From Cohnella abietis (GTDB lineage: Bacteria; Bacillota; Bacilli; Paenibacillales; Paenibacillaceae), in the NCBI RefSeq assembly GCF_004295585.1, contig NZ_AP019400.1, positions 5,425,501-5,489,500 of the forward strand: 64,000 nt of DNA. Direction: 5' to 3'. Of this stretch, positions 45,836 to 54,898 are shown piece after piece. A model generated the notes under the pieces. The model saw only the letters and a program-made list of their open reading frames with translations. It was not told the origin of the DNA and did no database searches. The translations under genes were made by a program, and so were the position numbers. The stretch's first letter is position 1. Every line of letters begins with the position of its first letter.

Positions 45836-46998
45836 TGGGCGTTGTACGATATTTTCGAGCAACGTGGTATGGATGTGGCGTGTTTGGAGGGTGATGTTCG
45901 ATATTTTCGTGCAACGCGGTCTGGATGCCGCACGTTTGGAGGGCGTTGTACGATATTTTCGAGTAACGTGGTCTGGAGGCGGTATGTTTGGAGGGCGTTG
46001 TTCGATTTTTTCGAACAACGAGGCTGGAGAGAGGCATGTTTGGAGGAGCAGTACGATATTTTCGAACAACGCAGTCTAGTGGAGGTACGAATAGAATGAG
46101 TTACTCGAAAATTTCGAGCAACGAGTCCCAGCGGAGGCGCGATTGGAGAGAGTTACTCGAAAATTTCGAGCAACAGGTCCCAGCAGAGGTCCATTTGGAG
46201 AGAGTTACTCGAAATTATCGAACAACAGGTCTCAGTGGAGGTACGATTGGAGTGAGATACACGAAATTTTCGAGCAACGAGTCCCAGAGAAGGTACGATT
46301 GGAGAGAGTTACTCGAAATTATCGAACAACAGGTCCCAGATGCGGCATTTTTGGAGGAGAAGTACGATATTTTCGAGCAACGTGGTCTGGAGGCGGTATG
46401 TTTGGAGGGCGTTGTACGATATTTTCGAGTAACGCGGTCTGGAGGCGGTATGTTTGGAGGACGTTGTACGATATTTTCGAGTAACGTGGTCTGGACGAGG
46501 CACGTTTGGAGGGCGTTGTACGATATTTTCGAGCAACGCGGTCTGGATGCGGTATGTTTGGAGGGCGTTGTACGATATTTTCGAGTAACGCGGTCTGGAT
46601 GCGGTATGTTTGGAGGGCGTTGTACGATATTTTCGAGCATCGTGGTCTGGATGAGGCACGTTTGGAGGGCGTTGTACGATATTTTCGAGCAATGTGGTCT
46701 GGATGAGGCACGTTCAGAGGGAGATGTTCGATATTTTCGAGTAACGTGATCTGGATGAGGCACGTTTGGAGGGAGATGTTCGATATTTTCGAGTAACGTG
46801 ATCTGGATGAGGCACGTTTGGAGGGCGTTGTACGATATTTTCGAGCAATGTGGTCTGGATGAGGAGCACTTGGAGGAAGATGTACGATATTTTCGAGCAA
46901 CGTGATCTGGATGAGGCACGTTTGAAGGGCGATGTAAGATATTTTCGAGCAACGAGGCTGGGGAGAGGCATGTTTGTTTGGAGGGGGATGTACGATAA
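45836..46998 (-). repeat. Tandem array B: 23 units of 52 bp, same family as array A
   Basis: On the plus strand the core reads GTACGATATTTTCGAGCAAC (reverse complement of the array A core). It recurs at 45844, 45896, 45948 and so on to 46990, nearly always 52 bp apart. Five adjacent units (46100-46330) have a fully symmetric variant, GTTACTCGAAA-A-TTTCGAGCAAC. The segment between cores, read on the minus strand (CGCCCTCCAAACATACCGCA), aligns with that of array A. It lies just after the asparaginase terminator. Several frames are free of stops, but the 52-bp unit changes frame each time, so it is not coding. Confidence 0.95.
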
Positions 46999-47003
46999 AA
47001 CCT

Positions 47004-47054
47004 AAAAAAGAAGCCACGAGGCGGGTTTATGGTCCCGTTAGCCTCGTGGCTTTT
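47004..47054 (-). terminator. Terminator of the asparaginase genes
   Basis: AAGCCACGAGGC pairs perfectly with GCCTCGTGGCTT and is followed on the minus strand by CTTTTTTAGG, 20 bp after the stop at 47073. Array B begins immediately beyond. Confidence 0.88.
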
Positions 47055-47072
47055 AACATAGCTTCTATTAAA

Positions 47073-49280
47073 TTACTTCTTGCTTGCTTCTAAAAGCTTA
47101 AGGATTACAGTCAACGACTCCGCACGAGTAGCTGTTTCAAGAGGTGCGAACAAATTGTTTCCGCGCCCTTGTGTAATTTGTTTGTCTTTTACAAGCTTGA
47201 CTGCGCCTTTAGCCCATTTTGGAATGTCTTTATCATCCTTAAATCCGGTGGATTCGACGTCATTTATCGTAACACCTAATGCTTTGGCGATCATATACAC
47301 CATTTCTGCGCGGTTTATCGTTGCATTCGGTCGGAATGTGCCATCCGAGTATCCATTTATAATACCCGCCTTTAATGCCTTGGATATCGAATCTTTAGAC
47401 CACCCAGCAATCTTGTCGACATCCTTAAACACAAGATCCGATCCATTACCTTGCGGTTTGAGTCCGTTCATTAATATCACGGTGAACTCAGCTCGAGTGA
47501 TGGGCTGATTCGGTCTGAACGTGCTGTCTGGGTACCCGCTGACTATACCTGCTGCAATGACCTTTTTAATGATGTCTTCAGCCCAATGTCCTGAAATATC
47601 TTTTAATTTTATATCAGGTTCCTTTGGTGGAATAGTTGGTTCCGGACTTGGGCTCGGTTTTGGACTTGGTGTCGGTTCAGGACTTGAAATAGGTCCTGGA
47701 CTTGGTGTCGGCTCTGGACTTGAAGTCGGTTCAGGACTTGAAGTCGGTTCGGGACTCGGACTTGGGCTTGGACTAGGTTCAGGACTTGGAATACCCGTGT
47801 CAACAGCTCGCGTCTGTATTGCCGTTATAAGCCCTTCACTCTCATTTCCATTGCTATCCAATGCTGTTAGTCTAAATTTGTAATGGGTATCTGCAGTCAA
47901 GCCACTTAGTGAAGCTGTGCCGACCTTACCTGTCAGAGTCTTCAATGGAAGTGGTGAGTCACCCTCATAAAGCCGATAATAGGAAGCCGAATTCAGATCG
48001 GTAAGAACTGGCCACTGCAAAACAACATCACTAGACGTATCCTGACTTGCAACTAGCGCTGCATCAGAAGACCATACCGGCGCTTCATTATCTAAATCAA
48101 TATCCTGAGTACCAAAGGTTTCAAACCAGCTTTTTAGCGTAGTAAAATCATTGGTGAAAGCCATCGATACGAGCAGCAGTACCCGCGCATGCTGTGGATT
48201 AAGATTATCTCCAGCGATAATACCATTACTGCTCGTTGGATACATCGTTCCTGAGCCTGTCCTTGTTGTCGTGACGAATACGACTCCCTGACGGATCGCT
48301 TCGCTACGCGCTGCGCTCATCTGAGATGAAATCCCACCGGCGCCCGTTCCAGCAGTTACGATTCCTTTCGCACCATCTGCAACTAATCCTTTGATTGCTC
48401 CTCCACTCGCAGCTTGGTAGCTATAAGCGATTTCTACGATAGGTAGAGCACTCTTTGGAATCAGTCGCAAATTAAAAGGTGTCGCCCAGCCCGGTTTTCC
48501 GGCTTTTAATGCTCGTGCCGTAAGCCGGTAAATGCGGATGTTAGCTTGATCGATATACCCGAGTGCACCAAGCATTGGTGTCTCGAAAGTATCCGTGCGA
48601 TGAGCATTCGCTTTGGTAACTTCTCTTGCAGCTTGTATCACGTCATTAAGCATGATTACAGTGCCATACCACTTGGTCTTACCGCTACCTGCTAACTTGA
48701 TTGCGTTGTAAAGGTTGGCTGGCGCATCAGTACCGATAACATCCCATGGACGCATCGATCCTGTAACGATAACCGGCTTCTCACTTCTGACCGTCAGGTC
48801 AAGGAAATAAGCAATCTCCTCCATCGTATCTGTTCCTGTTGTAACAACAGCACCGTCATATTGCTCCAATGCCTGGTCGACAGCGAGGGAAAGATCGTAT
48901 AAATCAGCCATCGAGTACCCTGTTGACCCTTTATTACCAAATTGGAATGTCGAAACATCCGCTATCTTATCTTTTCTAGGAAGCTGGTTAACCAAATCTG
49001 CTATCGGATAAGTGCCTGCTGCATAGGATTGAAAATTAGTCGGGTCATTGTTGCTAGCTTTTCCTGCAAGCGTACCACCCGTGCCAATAACAATGACGTT
49101 GGGTAAAGACGATGCTTGTTGCTCAGGAGTAATGTCAGGTATTGCAAATTTGGTAGCTTCCTCCGCCTTAACCGACGAAACGTTTCCTGTAATACCAGTA
49201 ATGGTCGTCAGCGCTAGCATCAATACCAATAACGGAATGAGAAGCCTTTTGCCGATGATGCCGTGGTGTGGATGTATCAT
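47073..49280 (-). CDS. SLH-anchored L-asparaginase
   Basis: The 735-residue protein has a signal peptide (about 1-40) and a type II-like asparaginase domain with the two catalytic Thr motifs, IGTGGTLAGKAS and VTTGTDTMEEIAYFL. A fibronectin III-like domain (EAPVWSSDAALVASQ to AIQTRAVD) and a Pro/Ser/Glu-rich linker follow. Three SLH repeats end the chain (ITRAEFTVILMNGL, INRAEMVYMIAKALG, ATRAESLTVILKLLE). It would deamidate asparagine at the cell surface. The N-terminal half of its catalytic domain is nearly identical to that of the next gene. It is followed by a strong terminator. Confidence 0.88.
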   Translation of the reverse strand: MIHPHHGIIGKRLLIPLLVLMLALTTITGITGNVSSVKAEEATKFAIPDITPEQQASSLPNVIVIGTGGTLAGKASNNDPTNFQSYAAGTYPIADLVNQLPRKDKIADVSTFQFGNKGSTGYSMADLYDLSLAVDQALEQYDGAVVTTGTDTMEEIAYFLDLTVRSEKPVIVTGSMRPWDVIGTDAPANLYNAIKLAGSGKTKWYGTVIMLNDVIQAAREVTKANAHRTDTFETPMLGALGYIDQANIRIYRLTARALKAGKPGWATPFNLRLIPKSALPIVEIAYSYQAASGGAIKGLVADGAKGIVTAGTGAGGISSQMSAARSEAIRQGVVFVTTTRTGSGTMYPTSSNGIIAGDNLNPQHARVLLLVSMAFTNDFTTLKSWFETFGTQDIDLDNEAPVWSSDAALVASQDTSSDVVLQWPVLTDLNSASYYRLYEGDSPLPLKTLTGKVGTASLSGLTADTHYKFRLTALDSNGNESEGLITAIQTRAVDTGIPSPEPSPSPSPSPEPTSSPEPTSSPEPTPSPGPISSPEPTPSPKPSPSPEPTIPPKEPDIKLKDISGHWAEDIIKKVIAAGIVSGYPDSTFRPNQPITRAEFTVILMNGLKPQGNGSDLVFKDVDKIAGWSKDSISKALKAGIINGYSDGTFRPNATINRAEMVYMIAKALGVTINDVESTGFKDDKDIPKWAKGAVKLVKDKQITQGRGNNLFAPLETATRAESLTVILKLLEASKK

Positions 49281-49298
49281 AAGGCTTACCTCCTGTTG

Positions 49299-50717
49299 TT
49301 ATGGATTGACCTGACCAGCCGATGGCACAGGAGTTTCACTCTCTTCTTTGCTCTGATCCGGATCGATCGATGGTGAAGGTGATTCAGTTACTACTTCGCT
49401 AGGATTCGGATCAATTGATGGTGTAGCTGATTCTGTTGCCTCTGGCTCAATGGATTTGGCTGCATCTAAACCAGTTAAGCCCACAACCGGTTCAGGAATA
49501 CTTACGTCCTGAGTACCGAATGTCGCAAACCAGCTCTTAATCTGCGTTTTATCTGAAGCTGTTAATGTATCATTAGAGAAAGCGATGGAAAGCAAGAGTA
49601 AAATCCGTGCATGCTGTGCATTCAAGTTATCACCAGCAATAATGTTCGCGCTAGCTCCGCTGTTGCCACCGGGATACATCGTACCTGATCCGGTTCTTGT
49701 CGTAGTGACAAACAAAACATTATTTTCCGAAATGGCCTTAGAACGTTCTGCCGACATTTTCGAAGATATACCGCCCGCACCTGTTCCTGAAGTAACGATC
49801 CCCTTCGCACCATCTGCTACAAACCCTTTAATCGCGCCGCCCCCTGCTTCCTGATAGGAGAATGCAATATCAACAATTGGCAGCTTCGACTTTGGAATAG
49901 TGTTTAAATCAAATGGTGTTGACCAATCGCTAGCCCCTGCTTTAATCGCTCTAGCTGGTGCTCTGTAGATACGAATGTTAGCTTGATCGATATACCCGAG
50001 TGCACCAAGCATCGGTGTATCAAAAGTATCCGTGCGATGTGCATTTGCTTTGGTAACTTCTCTTGCAGCTTGTATGGTGTCATTGAGCATAATCACAGTG
50101 CCGAACCACTTGGTCTTACCACTACCTGCCAGCTTGATTGCGTTGTACAGGTTGGCTGGCGCGTCAGTCCCGATAACATCCCATGGACGCATCGATCCAG
50201 TAACGATTACTGGCTTCTCGCTTCGAACGGTCAAATCGAGGAAGTAAGCAATCTCTTCCATCGTATCTGTTCCCGTTGTGACAACAGCACCGTCATATTG
50301 CTCCAATGCCTGGTCGACAGCGAGGGAAAGATCGTATAGATCAGCCATCGAGTATCCTGTTGATCCTTTATTTCCGAATTGGAATGTCGAAACATCCGCA
50401 ATCTTATCTTTTCTAGGTAGCTGGTTAACCAAATCTGCTATAGGATAAGTACCTGCTGCGTAGGATTGAAAATTAGTCGGGTCATTGTTGCTAGCTTTTC
50501 CTGCAAGAGTACCACCAGTGCCGATGACAATGACGTTAGGCAGAGCCGATGCTTGTTGCTCTGGAGTGATGTCAGGTATTGCGAATGCCGCCTTCGCCAC
50601 AACGACTTGTGCGTCATCATTAGCGAATACCAATGCTGCAGTTGAACATAAAACCGAGATAGCGACAATTGGAATAAGAATCTTTTTTAGAAACTTGTGT
50701 TTGAAATCATACTTCAT
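49299..50717 (-). CDS. Secreted L-asparaginase without SLH anchor
   Basis: The 472-residue protein has a signal peptide (about 1-33) and an asparaginase domain with the same motifs, IGTGGTLAGKAS and TGTDTMEEIAYF. It ends in a short Ser/Pro/Glu-rich tail (SPSIDPDQSKEESETPVPSA) instead of FN3 and SLH domains. It precedes the anchored paralogue by 18 bp, so both are probably co-transcribed, giving one free and one wall-bound enzyme. Confidence 0.88.
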   Translation of the reverse strand: MKYDFKHKFLKKILIPIVAISVLCSTAALVFANDDAQVVVAKAAFAIPDITPEQQASALPNVIVIGTGGTLAGKASNNDPTNFQSYAAGTYPIADLVNQLPRKDKIADVSTFQFGNKGSTGYSMADLYDLSLAVDQALEQYDGAVVTTGTDTMEEIAYFLDLTVRSEKPVIVTGSMRPWDVIGTDAPANLYNAIKLAGSGKTKWFGTVIMLNDTIQAAREVTKANAHRTDTFDTPMLGALGYIDQANIRIYRAPARAIKAGASDWSTPFDLNTIPKSKLPIVDIAFSYQEAGGGAIKGFVADGAKGIVTSGTGAGGISSKMSAERSKAISENNVLFVTTTRTGSGTMYPGGNSGASANIIAGDNLNAQHARILLLLSIAFSNDTLTASDKTQIKSWFATFGTQDVSIPEPVVGLTGLDAAKSIEPEATESATPSIDPNPSEVVTESPSPSIDPDQSKEESETPVPSAGQVNP

Positions 50718-51020
50718 GTTAGTTTTCCTCCCAAGGTGTTTATATAATTGTGATTTCCTACGTCATTATATAGTTATGTAAGAATATATTACAAGTATAT
50801 AGAAGTATTGAAAAAGCGCATACATATCGTAATATCGGTGATATTCTCGCTATTAATAGATTTTAATAGCAATTGTCATTTATTTTTATGTTAGCTTTAC
50901 TCAAGAAAAATATTAATAAAATTACTCCGATATCACATTAATGTTAGTTTATATTACATAAATACAGAATTTAATTGCCTTATGAACGAATTCATACCAT
51001 GCCCCCACCCTTGTCTGCTT

Positions 51021-51061
51021 CAAAAACAAAAACACGCCGAATTCAGCGTGTTTTTGTTTTG
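51021..51061. terminator. Terminator hairpin between divergent genes
   Basis: CAAAAACAAAAACACGC pairs with GCGTGTTTTTGTTTTG around a 7-nt loop. It lies between the starts of two divergent genes (50717 minus, 51142 plus), where no recognised gene ends on either strand. The gap 50718-51020 is very AT-rich and shows no protein gene. Confidence 0.8.
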
Positions 51062-51085
51062 AGTGAAGGCTAATGGGATCACCCA

Positions 51086-51119
51086 TTGACACCAATATTG
51101 TATTACTGCAATAATACAA
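51086..51119 (+). promoter_or_regulatory. Promoter and operator of the YtrA-like regulator
   Basis: TTGACA (51086-51091) and AATAAT (51110-51115) form a sigma-A promoter with 18-bp spacing. The -10 overlaps a perfect inverted repeat TTGTATTA-N6-TAATACAA (51098-51119). The same operator, with one base changed, recurs at 51552-51573. Confidence 0.75.
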
Positions 51120-51141
51120 CCATGCGAGAAAGTGGGTGAGT

Positions 51142-51519
51142 ATGCACGTGCTGAATTTTTATGAGCTTAAGCTGAACAATCGGGAACCCGTCTATTTGCA
51201 AACGGTTATGTACGTCAAACGGCAAATTTTACTTCGCAAAGCAGTGTCCGGTGACAAATTGCCGTCTAGGCGAGAAATTGCTGCCCAACTTAACATTAAC
51301 CCAAATACGGTCCAGAAGGCGTTCAAACTCATGGAAGAAGAAGGCTTCGTTCATACGAGCAGCACTCAAGGAAGCGTCATCTTTGTTAATGAAGCGATAT
51401 TCAGCCAGATCGAAGAGGAACTAACCCGCGAGCTAGTCAAATCGTTCGTCGATTCGGCCAAGGAAATTCAATTATCATTCAAGTCGGTTGTCGAGCTCAT
51501 TAGCGAGCATTGGAAATAA
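51142..51519 (+). CDS. YtrA-like GntR-family regulator
   Basis: The ATG at 51142 is used, though a GTG two codons earlier is possible. The protein of about 125 residues is a winged helix with LPSRREIAAQLNINPNTVQKAFKLMEEEGF cut short after a brief C-terminal dimer helix. This is the YtrA subfamily, which lacks a ligand domain and represses adjacent ABC operons. Its promoter carries an inverted repeat, and an almost identical one precedes the next gene, so it likely represses both. Confidence 0.87.
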   Translation: MHVLNFYELKLNNREPVYLQTVMYVKRQILLRKAVSGDKLPSRREIAAQLNINPNTVQKAFKLMEEEGFVHTSSTQGSVIFVNEAIFSQIEEELTRELVKSFVDSAKEIQLSFKSVVELISEHWK

Positions 51520-51551
51520 ATGATTGGATCGAGCGTTTTTTTGTACCACCG

Positions 51552-51573
51552 TTGTACTACTCCACTAATACAA
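51552..51573 (+). promoter_or_regulatory. Second YtrA-type operator, before the permease gene
   Basis: TTGTACTA-N6-TAATACAA is the same inverted repeat as at 51098-51119, with one mismatch in the left arm. It ends 14 bp before the TTG start of the permease gene. Confidence 0.65.
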
Positions 51574-51587
51574 TTGAGGTGATTTAT

Positions 51588-52361
51588 TTGAAAGGTCTGT
51601 ACCGTCTAGTCAATATTGAATTTATGAGGTGGCTGCTGTTCCTAATGCTATTGTGTATCGCTGCCCTCGTAATTCCAATCCTCATCATGAATTCGGCAGT
51701 TAATAATTACGCTATGCTTCACAATCATTCACGGTTTGAGGATTTGTATATTGCATCAGGCAGCGCTTTCCTGTTCCCCATTTTTCTAGCGCTGGTATGT
51801 CTCTATTTCTTGAAGACATTTTATGCAGGCTATTGGGGTAGCAAAAGCGTGTACACCTATTTGACATTACCCATCAGGCGAGAATCACTGTATTTGAGTA
51901 AGCTTATTGTATTCATGATATCTCTCCTCCTGTTAATCTTGGTGCAGTTTGTAAGCATTCGACTCGGGTATGCGCTCTTTGTAAACAAGGCGGGCGACTA
52001 CATCGATGGCAAATTTATAATGAACAACGGATTGTACTTGGCCTTTGTGCGATCAGATTTTTTTCACCTGCTGCTACCGTTCAGCTTCAGCCGCATTTTA
52101 TCCTCCTGTAGTATGCTTCTCGTCATCACTACTGGCATCTATTACGCAGCCCTATGTGAGCGAAGCAAAAAATATTGGGGAGTCATTGCGTTAGGTGCCG
52201 CTGCGCTGCTCTTGTACAGAGTTCTCACTTATCGCCTGAATGAGTCTAGTCACTATTTCGAGCCTACAAGCTTATATCCGAGTAGCTTGATGCTCCTCTT
52301 GCTCAGTGGATTTTTCCTATGGCACGGTCTCAGAATGATAAAAAGAGGTACCATCGCTTAA
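51588..52361 (+). CDS. ABC-2-like membrane permease of the YtrA-type operon
   Basis: The TTG at 51588 has GAGGTGA directly upstream. A longer frame from 51510 would run through the operator and is rejected. The product of about 257 residues has six or so membrane helices (WLLFLMLLCIAALVIPILIM, LSSCSMLLVITTGIYYAALC) and the segment YTYLTLPIRRESLYLSKLIV typical of ABC-2 permeases. It overlaps none of its neighbours and precedes the lipidless sensor-like gene by 17 bp. It probably pairs with the ATPase at 53699. Confidence 0.78.
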   Translation: MKGLYRLVNIEFMRWLLFLMLLCIAALVIPILIMNSAVNNYAMLHNHSRFEDLYIASGSAFLFPIFLALVCLYFLKTFYAGYWGSKSVYTYLTLPIRRESLYLSKLIVFMISLLLLILVQFVSIRLGYALFVNKAGDYIDGKFIMNNGLYLAFVRSDFFHLLLPFSFSRILSSCSMLLVITTGIYYAALCERSKKYWGVIALGAAALLLYRVLTYRLNESSHYFEPTSLYPSSLMLLLLSGFFLWHGLRMIKRGTIA

Positions 52362-52378
52362 AGAAAGGAGACACTAAT

Positions 52379-53674
52379 ATGACCAAATGGAAAAAACATG
52401 CCGCCATTCCCGTACTTGCGGCTACTATTGCCCTCATAATTTGTATCGCTTTAAGCACTTACTCAAAAAGTAACAATGGCACTTTCGAGATAAAAGATTT
52501 AATCGGCAGCCGTGAAGCTATAGGCGATGTTGCGATTAGCGGCGAATTGCGCGACGGGTATCATCAGGCTCATTTTCTTCTTCAAAAGGGGCTATTAAAT
52601 ACAAGTACAGAAGTTTTCGAGCAGCCGAGGCTGACCGATTGGTATCACTACAATCCTGGCAGCCCCAAACAATTAGATGACACACAATACTACATTACTG
52701 GAACTAGAAGCTTTGAGATAACATCGCAAAAAAGGAATAAAACCAATGGATACTTCATTCCTTACGGCACAGCGCTCGTCTCGCCTCCCATTTCTTACAA
52801 CCTGAACGAAAACAATTCAGTTACCTACACCTACGCCAATCCTCTGTTATACGGCTTGGCCGCAGTCAAAGATAAGGTGTTTTTTACGGTACCGGTATCT
52901 GCCCAAGCCTCAGGAGAAAGTGGCATTTACGAGCTACATTTTTATGAATGGGGTTTATCCTCGGTTATAGATCGCGAAGCTTATGCCGCCCAGAAAATCG
53001 CAGATATTAGCCTCGAAGCCAACGCATCTGGTAAATCCCCTGGCATCGAGGTTCTCGGCTTAGAGGCCATCGGCAACAAACTGGCTTTGTTATCCGTAGA
53101 AAATAACTCACTCCGAATAAGAAGCTATGCCAGCGACAGCGGCAAGCTACTCGGGGAGGCATTCGTTCGTGATTTTTACTTACCAGGACGAACAGGTGAG
53201 GCTCAGTCTGAGCATACCATTTCTTATAACGAAGGCTATGAGGCCTATAGCGACAGTGTGCAAGACATTCTAAATCTAAGCTTCAGGGAAAGCGCTACAC
53301 CTCAACAACTTTTGCTAAGCTTAGACTTCTCTAATGGTGTAAAGGTCGTTCATTCGGTCAAGACGAATTTCACAGATGGTGAAATCGATCCTATTAGAAG
53401 CCTTTCCTATATGAACTATCGTAACAACAAGCTCTATGTCTTCAAAACATTTCGAGATCAAAGGACCATCGAGAACGATCCCTCTTTCGATCTCGCTCTC
53501 TCTTTACATTTCTACATTTACGTATATGAGCAATCGAAGTTAGTTTACAAAGGTGAAATCATGACAGATATGAACGATGACAGCTTTAAGTCGCTCAATC
53601 AGGTCGCTATGAGAGGCAGCTTCAATTATGACCAACAAAACTTCAGGTACTTTACGAACGTGGCCGTCAAATAA
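52379..53674 (+). CDS. Membrane-anchored extracellular protein of the ABC operon, unknown fold
   Basis: The ATG at 52379 has AAAGGAGA upstream. The protein of about 431 residues has one N-terminal helix (HAAIPVLAATIALIICIAL) and a large outside domain with repeated short beta motifs (KVFFTVPVSAQ, NKLALLSVENNSLRI, NKLYVFKTFRD) that could form a propeller. No family recognised. Its position between permease and ATPase suggests a subunit or sensor of the exporter. Confidence 0.65.
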   Translation: MTKWKKHAAIPVLAATIALIICIALSTYSKSNNGTFEIKDLIGSREAIGDVAISGELRDGYHQAHFLLQKGLLNTSTEVFEQPRLTDWYHYNPGSPKQLDDTQYYITGTRSFEITSQKRNKTNGYFIPYGTALVSPPISYNLNENNSVTYTYANPLLYGLAAVKDKVFFTVPVSAQASGESGIYELHFYEWGLSSVIDREAYAAQKIADISLEANASGKSPGIEVLGLEAIGNKLALLSVENNSLRIRSYASDSGKLLGEAFVRDFYLPGRTGEAQSEHTISYNEGYEAYSDSVQDILNLSFRESATPQQLLLSLDFSNGVKVVHSVKTNFTDGEIDPIRSLSYMNYRNNKLYVFKTFRDQRTIENDPSFDLALSLHFYIYVYEQSKLVYKGEIMTDMNDDSFKSLNQVAMRGSFNYDQQNFRYFTNVAVK

Positions 53675-53698
53675 ATATGCTTAATGGGAGGAAAGTCA

Positions 53699-54415
53699 GT
53701 GATTGAGCTAAAATACGTAGATAAGCGCTATCCCTCTAGCAACGCTTTGCTGTACGTGAACAATTTGACGATTCATACTGGCGAAGTCGTTGGCATTCTC
53801 GGGGACAACGGCAGCGGCAAAACGACGCTTCTTAAAGCAATAATGGGCATAGGCGAAATTCAAAGCGGCGAGGTTAAAATAGATGGTAAGCCCGTAACAG
53901 AGCAATACGAGCGGATGGCGTTCATTACAGAGGAAGGCAGCTTTCTTCCGGACATGACGCCAAGGAAGTACGGGCAGTTTCTGGCAGATTTTTTTCCACG
54001 GTTTGATCAGACTCATTATACCGAGCTGATCGAAGCTTACGAGCTCCCGTCTGATCGCCGGATCAAAACCTTTTCCAAAGGGCAAAAGATCAAGCTGGAA
54101 ATATGCGCTGGCTTAGCCAAAAAAGCAGACTACCTCATTATGGATGAGCCCTTTGTCGGAAAAGATATTTTCTCGCGTCGCGATTCGTTGAAACGAATGA
54201 TCTCTGGGCTGACTGGCGATGAAACGGTGCTACTTACAACCCATCTAATCGATGAAATCGAGAATGTTATCGATCGTGCGATTATCGTTCATAAAGGCCT
54301 CATTCGAACAGACATCTACGTCGATGACATGAGAGAGCAAGGCTTAAGCTTGGCCGATGTGATGCTAGAAGCAAGGAAAAAAAGCCCCTCCCCTTCGATC
54401 CATTGGCCAAATTGA
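53699..54415 (+). CDS. ABC transporter ATPase of the YtrA-type operon
   Basis: GTG at 53699 with GGGAGG seven bases upstream is preferred over ATG 53684. The product of about 238 residues has Walker A GDNGSGKTTLLKA, a degenerate signature TFSKGQKIKLEICAG and Walker B DYLIMDEPFVGKD. The signature reads FSKGQ rather than LSGGQ, as in YtrB-like ATPases. It energises the permease at 51588. Confidence 0.86.
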   Translation: MIELKYVDKRYPSSNALLYVNNLTIHTGEVVGILGDNGSGKTTLLKAIMGIGEIQSGEVKIDGKPVTEQYERMAFITEEGSFLPDMTPRKYGQFLADFFPRFDQTHYTELIEAYELPSDRRIKTFSKGQKIKLEICAGLAKKADYLIMDEPFVGKDIFSRRDSLKRMISGLTGDETVLLTTHLIDEIENVIDRAIIVHKGLIRTDIYVDDMREQGLSLADVMLEARKKSPSPSIHWPN

Positions 54416-54436
54416 CACCGAACCAAATCCCGCTCC

Positions 54437-54483
54437 CCGAGCTCTAGCATGCAAAGTTTGATAGCTGCTATCCTGGAGCTCGG
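54437..54483 (+). other. Hairpin after the ABC ATPase gene
   Basis: CCGAGCTCTAG pairs with CTGGAGCTCGG (one mismatch) over a 25-nt loop that itself contains TAGC/GCTA. There is no T-run, so it is a weak or processing-type terminator. Array C begins about 25 bp later. Confidence 0.55.
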
Positions 54484-54507
54484 AGCACCGCATTAGCACA
54501 CTCTCGG

Positions 54508-54897
54508 CATCTTAGATCCGCGGATTCAGCGGCTTGCAGCCAACCACACCTCGGGTTTCCACCAATTAGTACGCTGGTAGCGGCTTACAGCTCACCAACA
54601 TACGCTTTTCCACCAATTAGTCCGCTCTCAACGGCTTGCAGCTCACCAACATACGCTTTTCCACCAATTAGTCCGCTCTCAACGGCTTGCAGCTCACCAA
54701 CATACGCTTTTCCACTAATTAGTCCGCTCTCAACGGCTTGCAGCTCACCAACATACGTATTCCCACCATTTAGTCCGCTCTCAGCGGCTTATAGCACATC
54801 AACCCAAGGTTTTCCACCATTTAGTCCGCTCTCAGCGGCTTATAGCACATCAACCCAAGGTTTTCCACCATTTAGTACGCTGGCAGCGGCAGCTCAT
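54508..54897 (+). repeat. Tandem array C: about 7 units of 51 bp
   Basis: The motif CCACCAATTAGTCCGCTCTC recurs with starts at 54559, 54610, 54661, 54712, 54763, 54814 and 54865, exactly 51 bp apart, plus a degenerate unit before 54559. Each unit holds a small dyad, CCGCT-CTC-AGCGG in its best copies. The sequence is unrelated to arrays A, B and D. The array ends next to the stop codon of the convergent metallopeptidase gene. No gene is seen in this stretch. Confidence 0.9.
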
Positions 54898-54898
54898 T

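Noticed and set aside
45719..47017. Reading frames on both strands across array B
   Set aside because: Same reason as array A: frames are open on both strands because of the repeat unit. Only the non-repeat tail at 45632-45834 looks protein-like.
51510..51587. Earlier start of the permease gene at 51510
   Set aside because: It would overlap the regulator gene and run through the second operator. The TTG at 51588 has a GAGGTGA ribosome site at proper distance.
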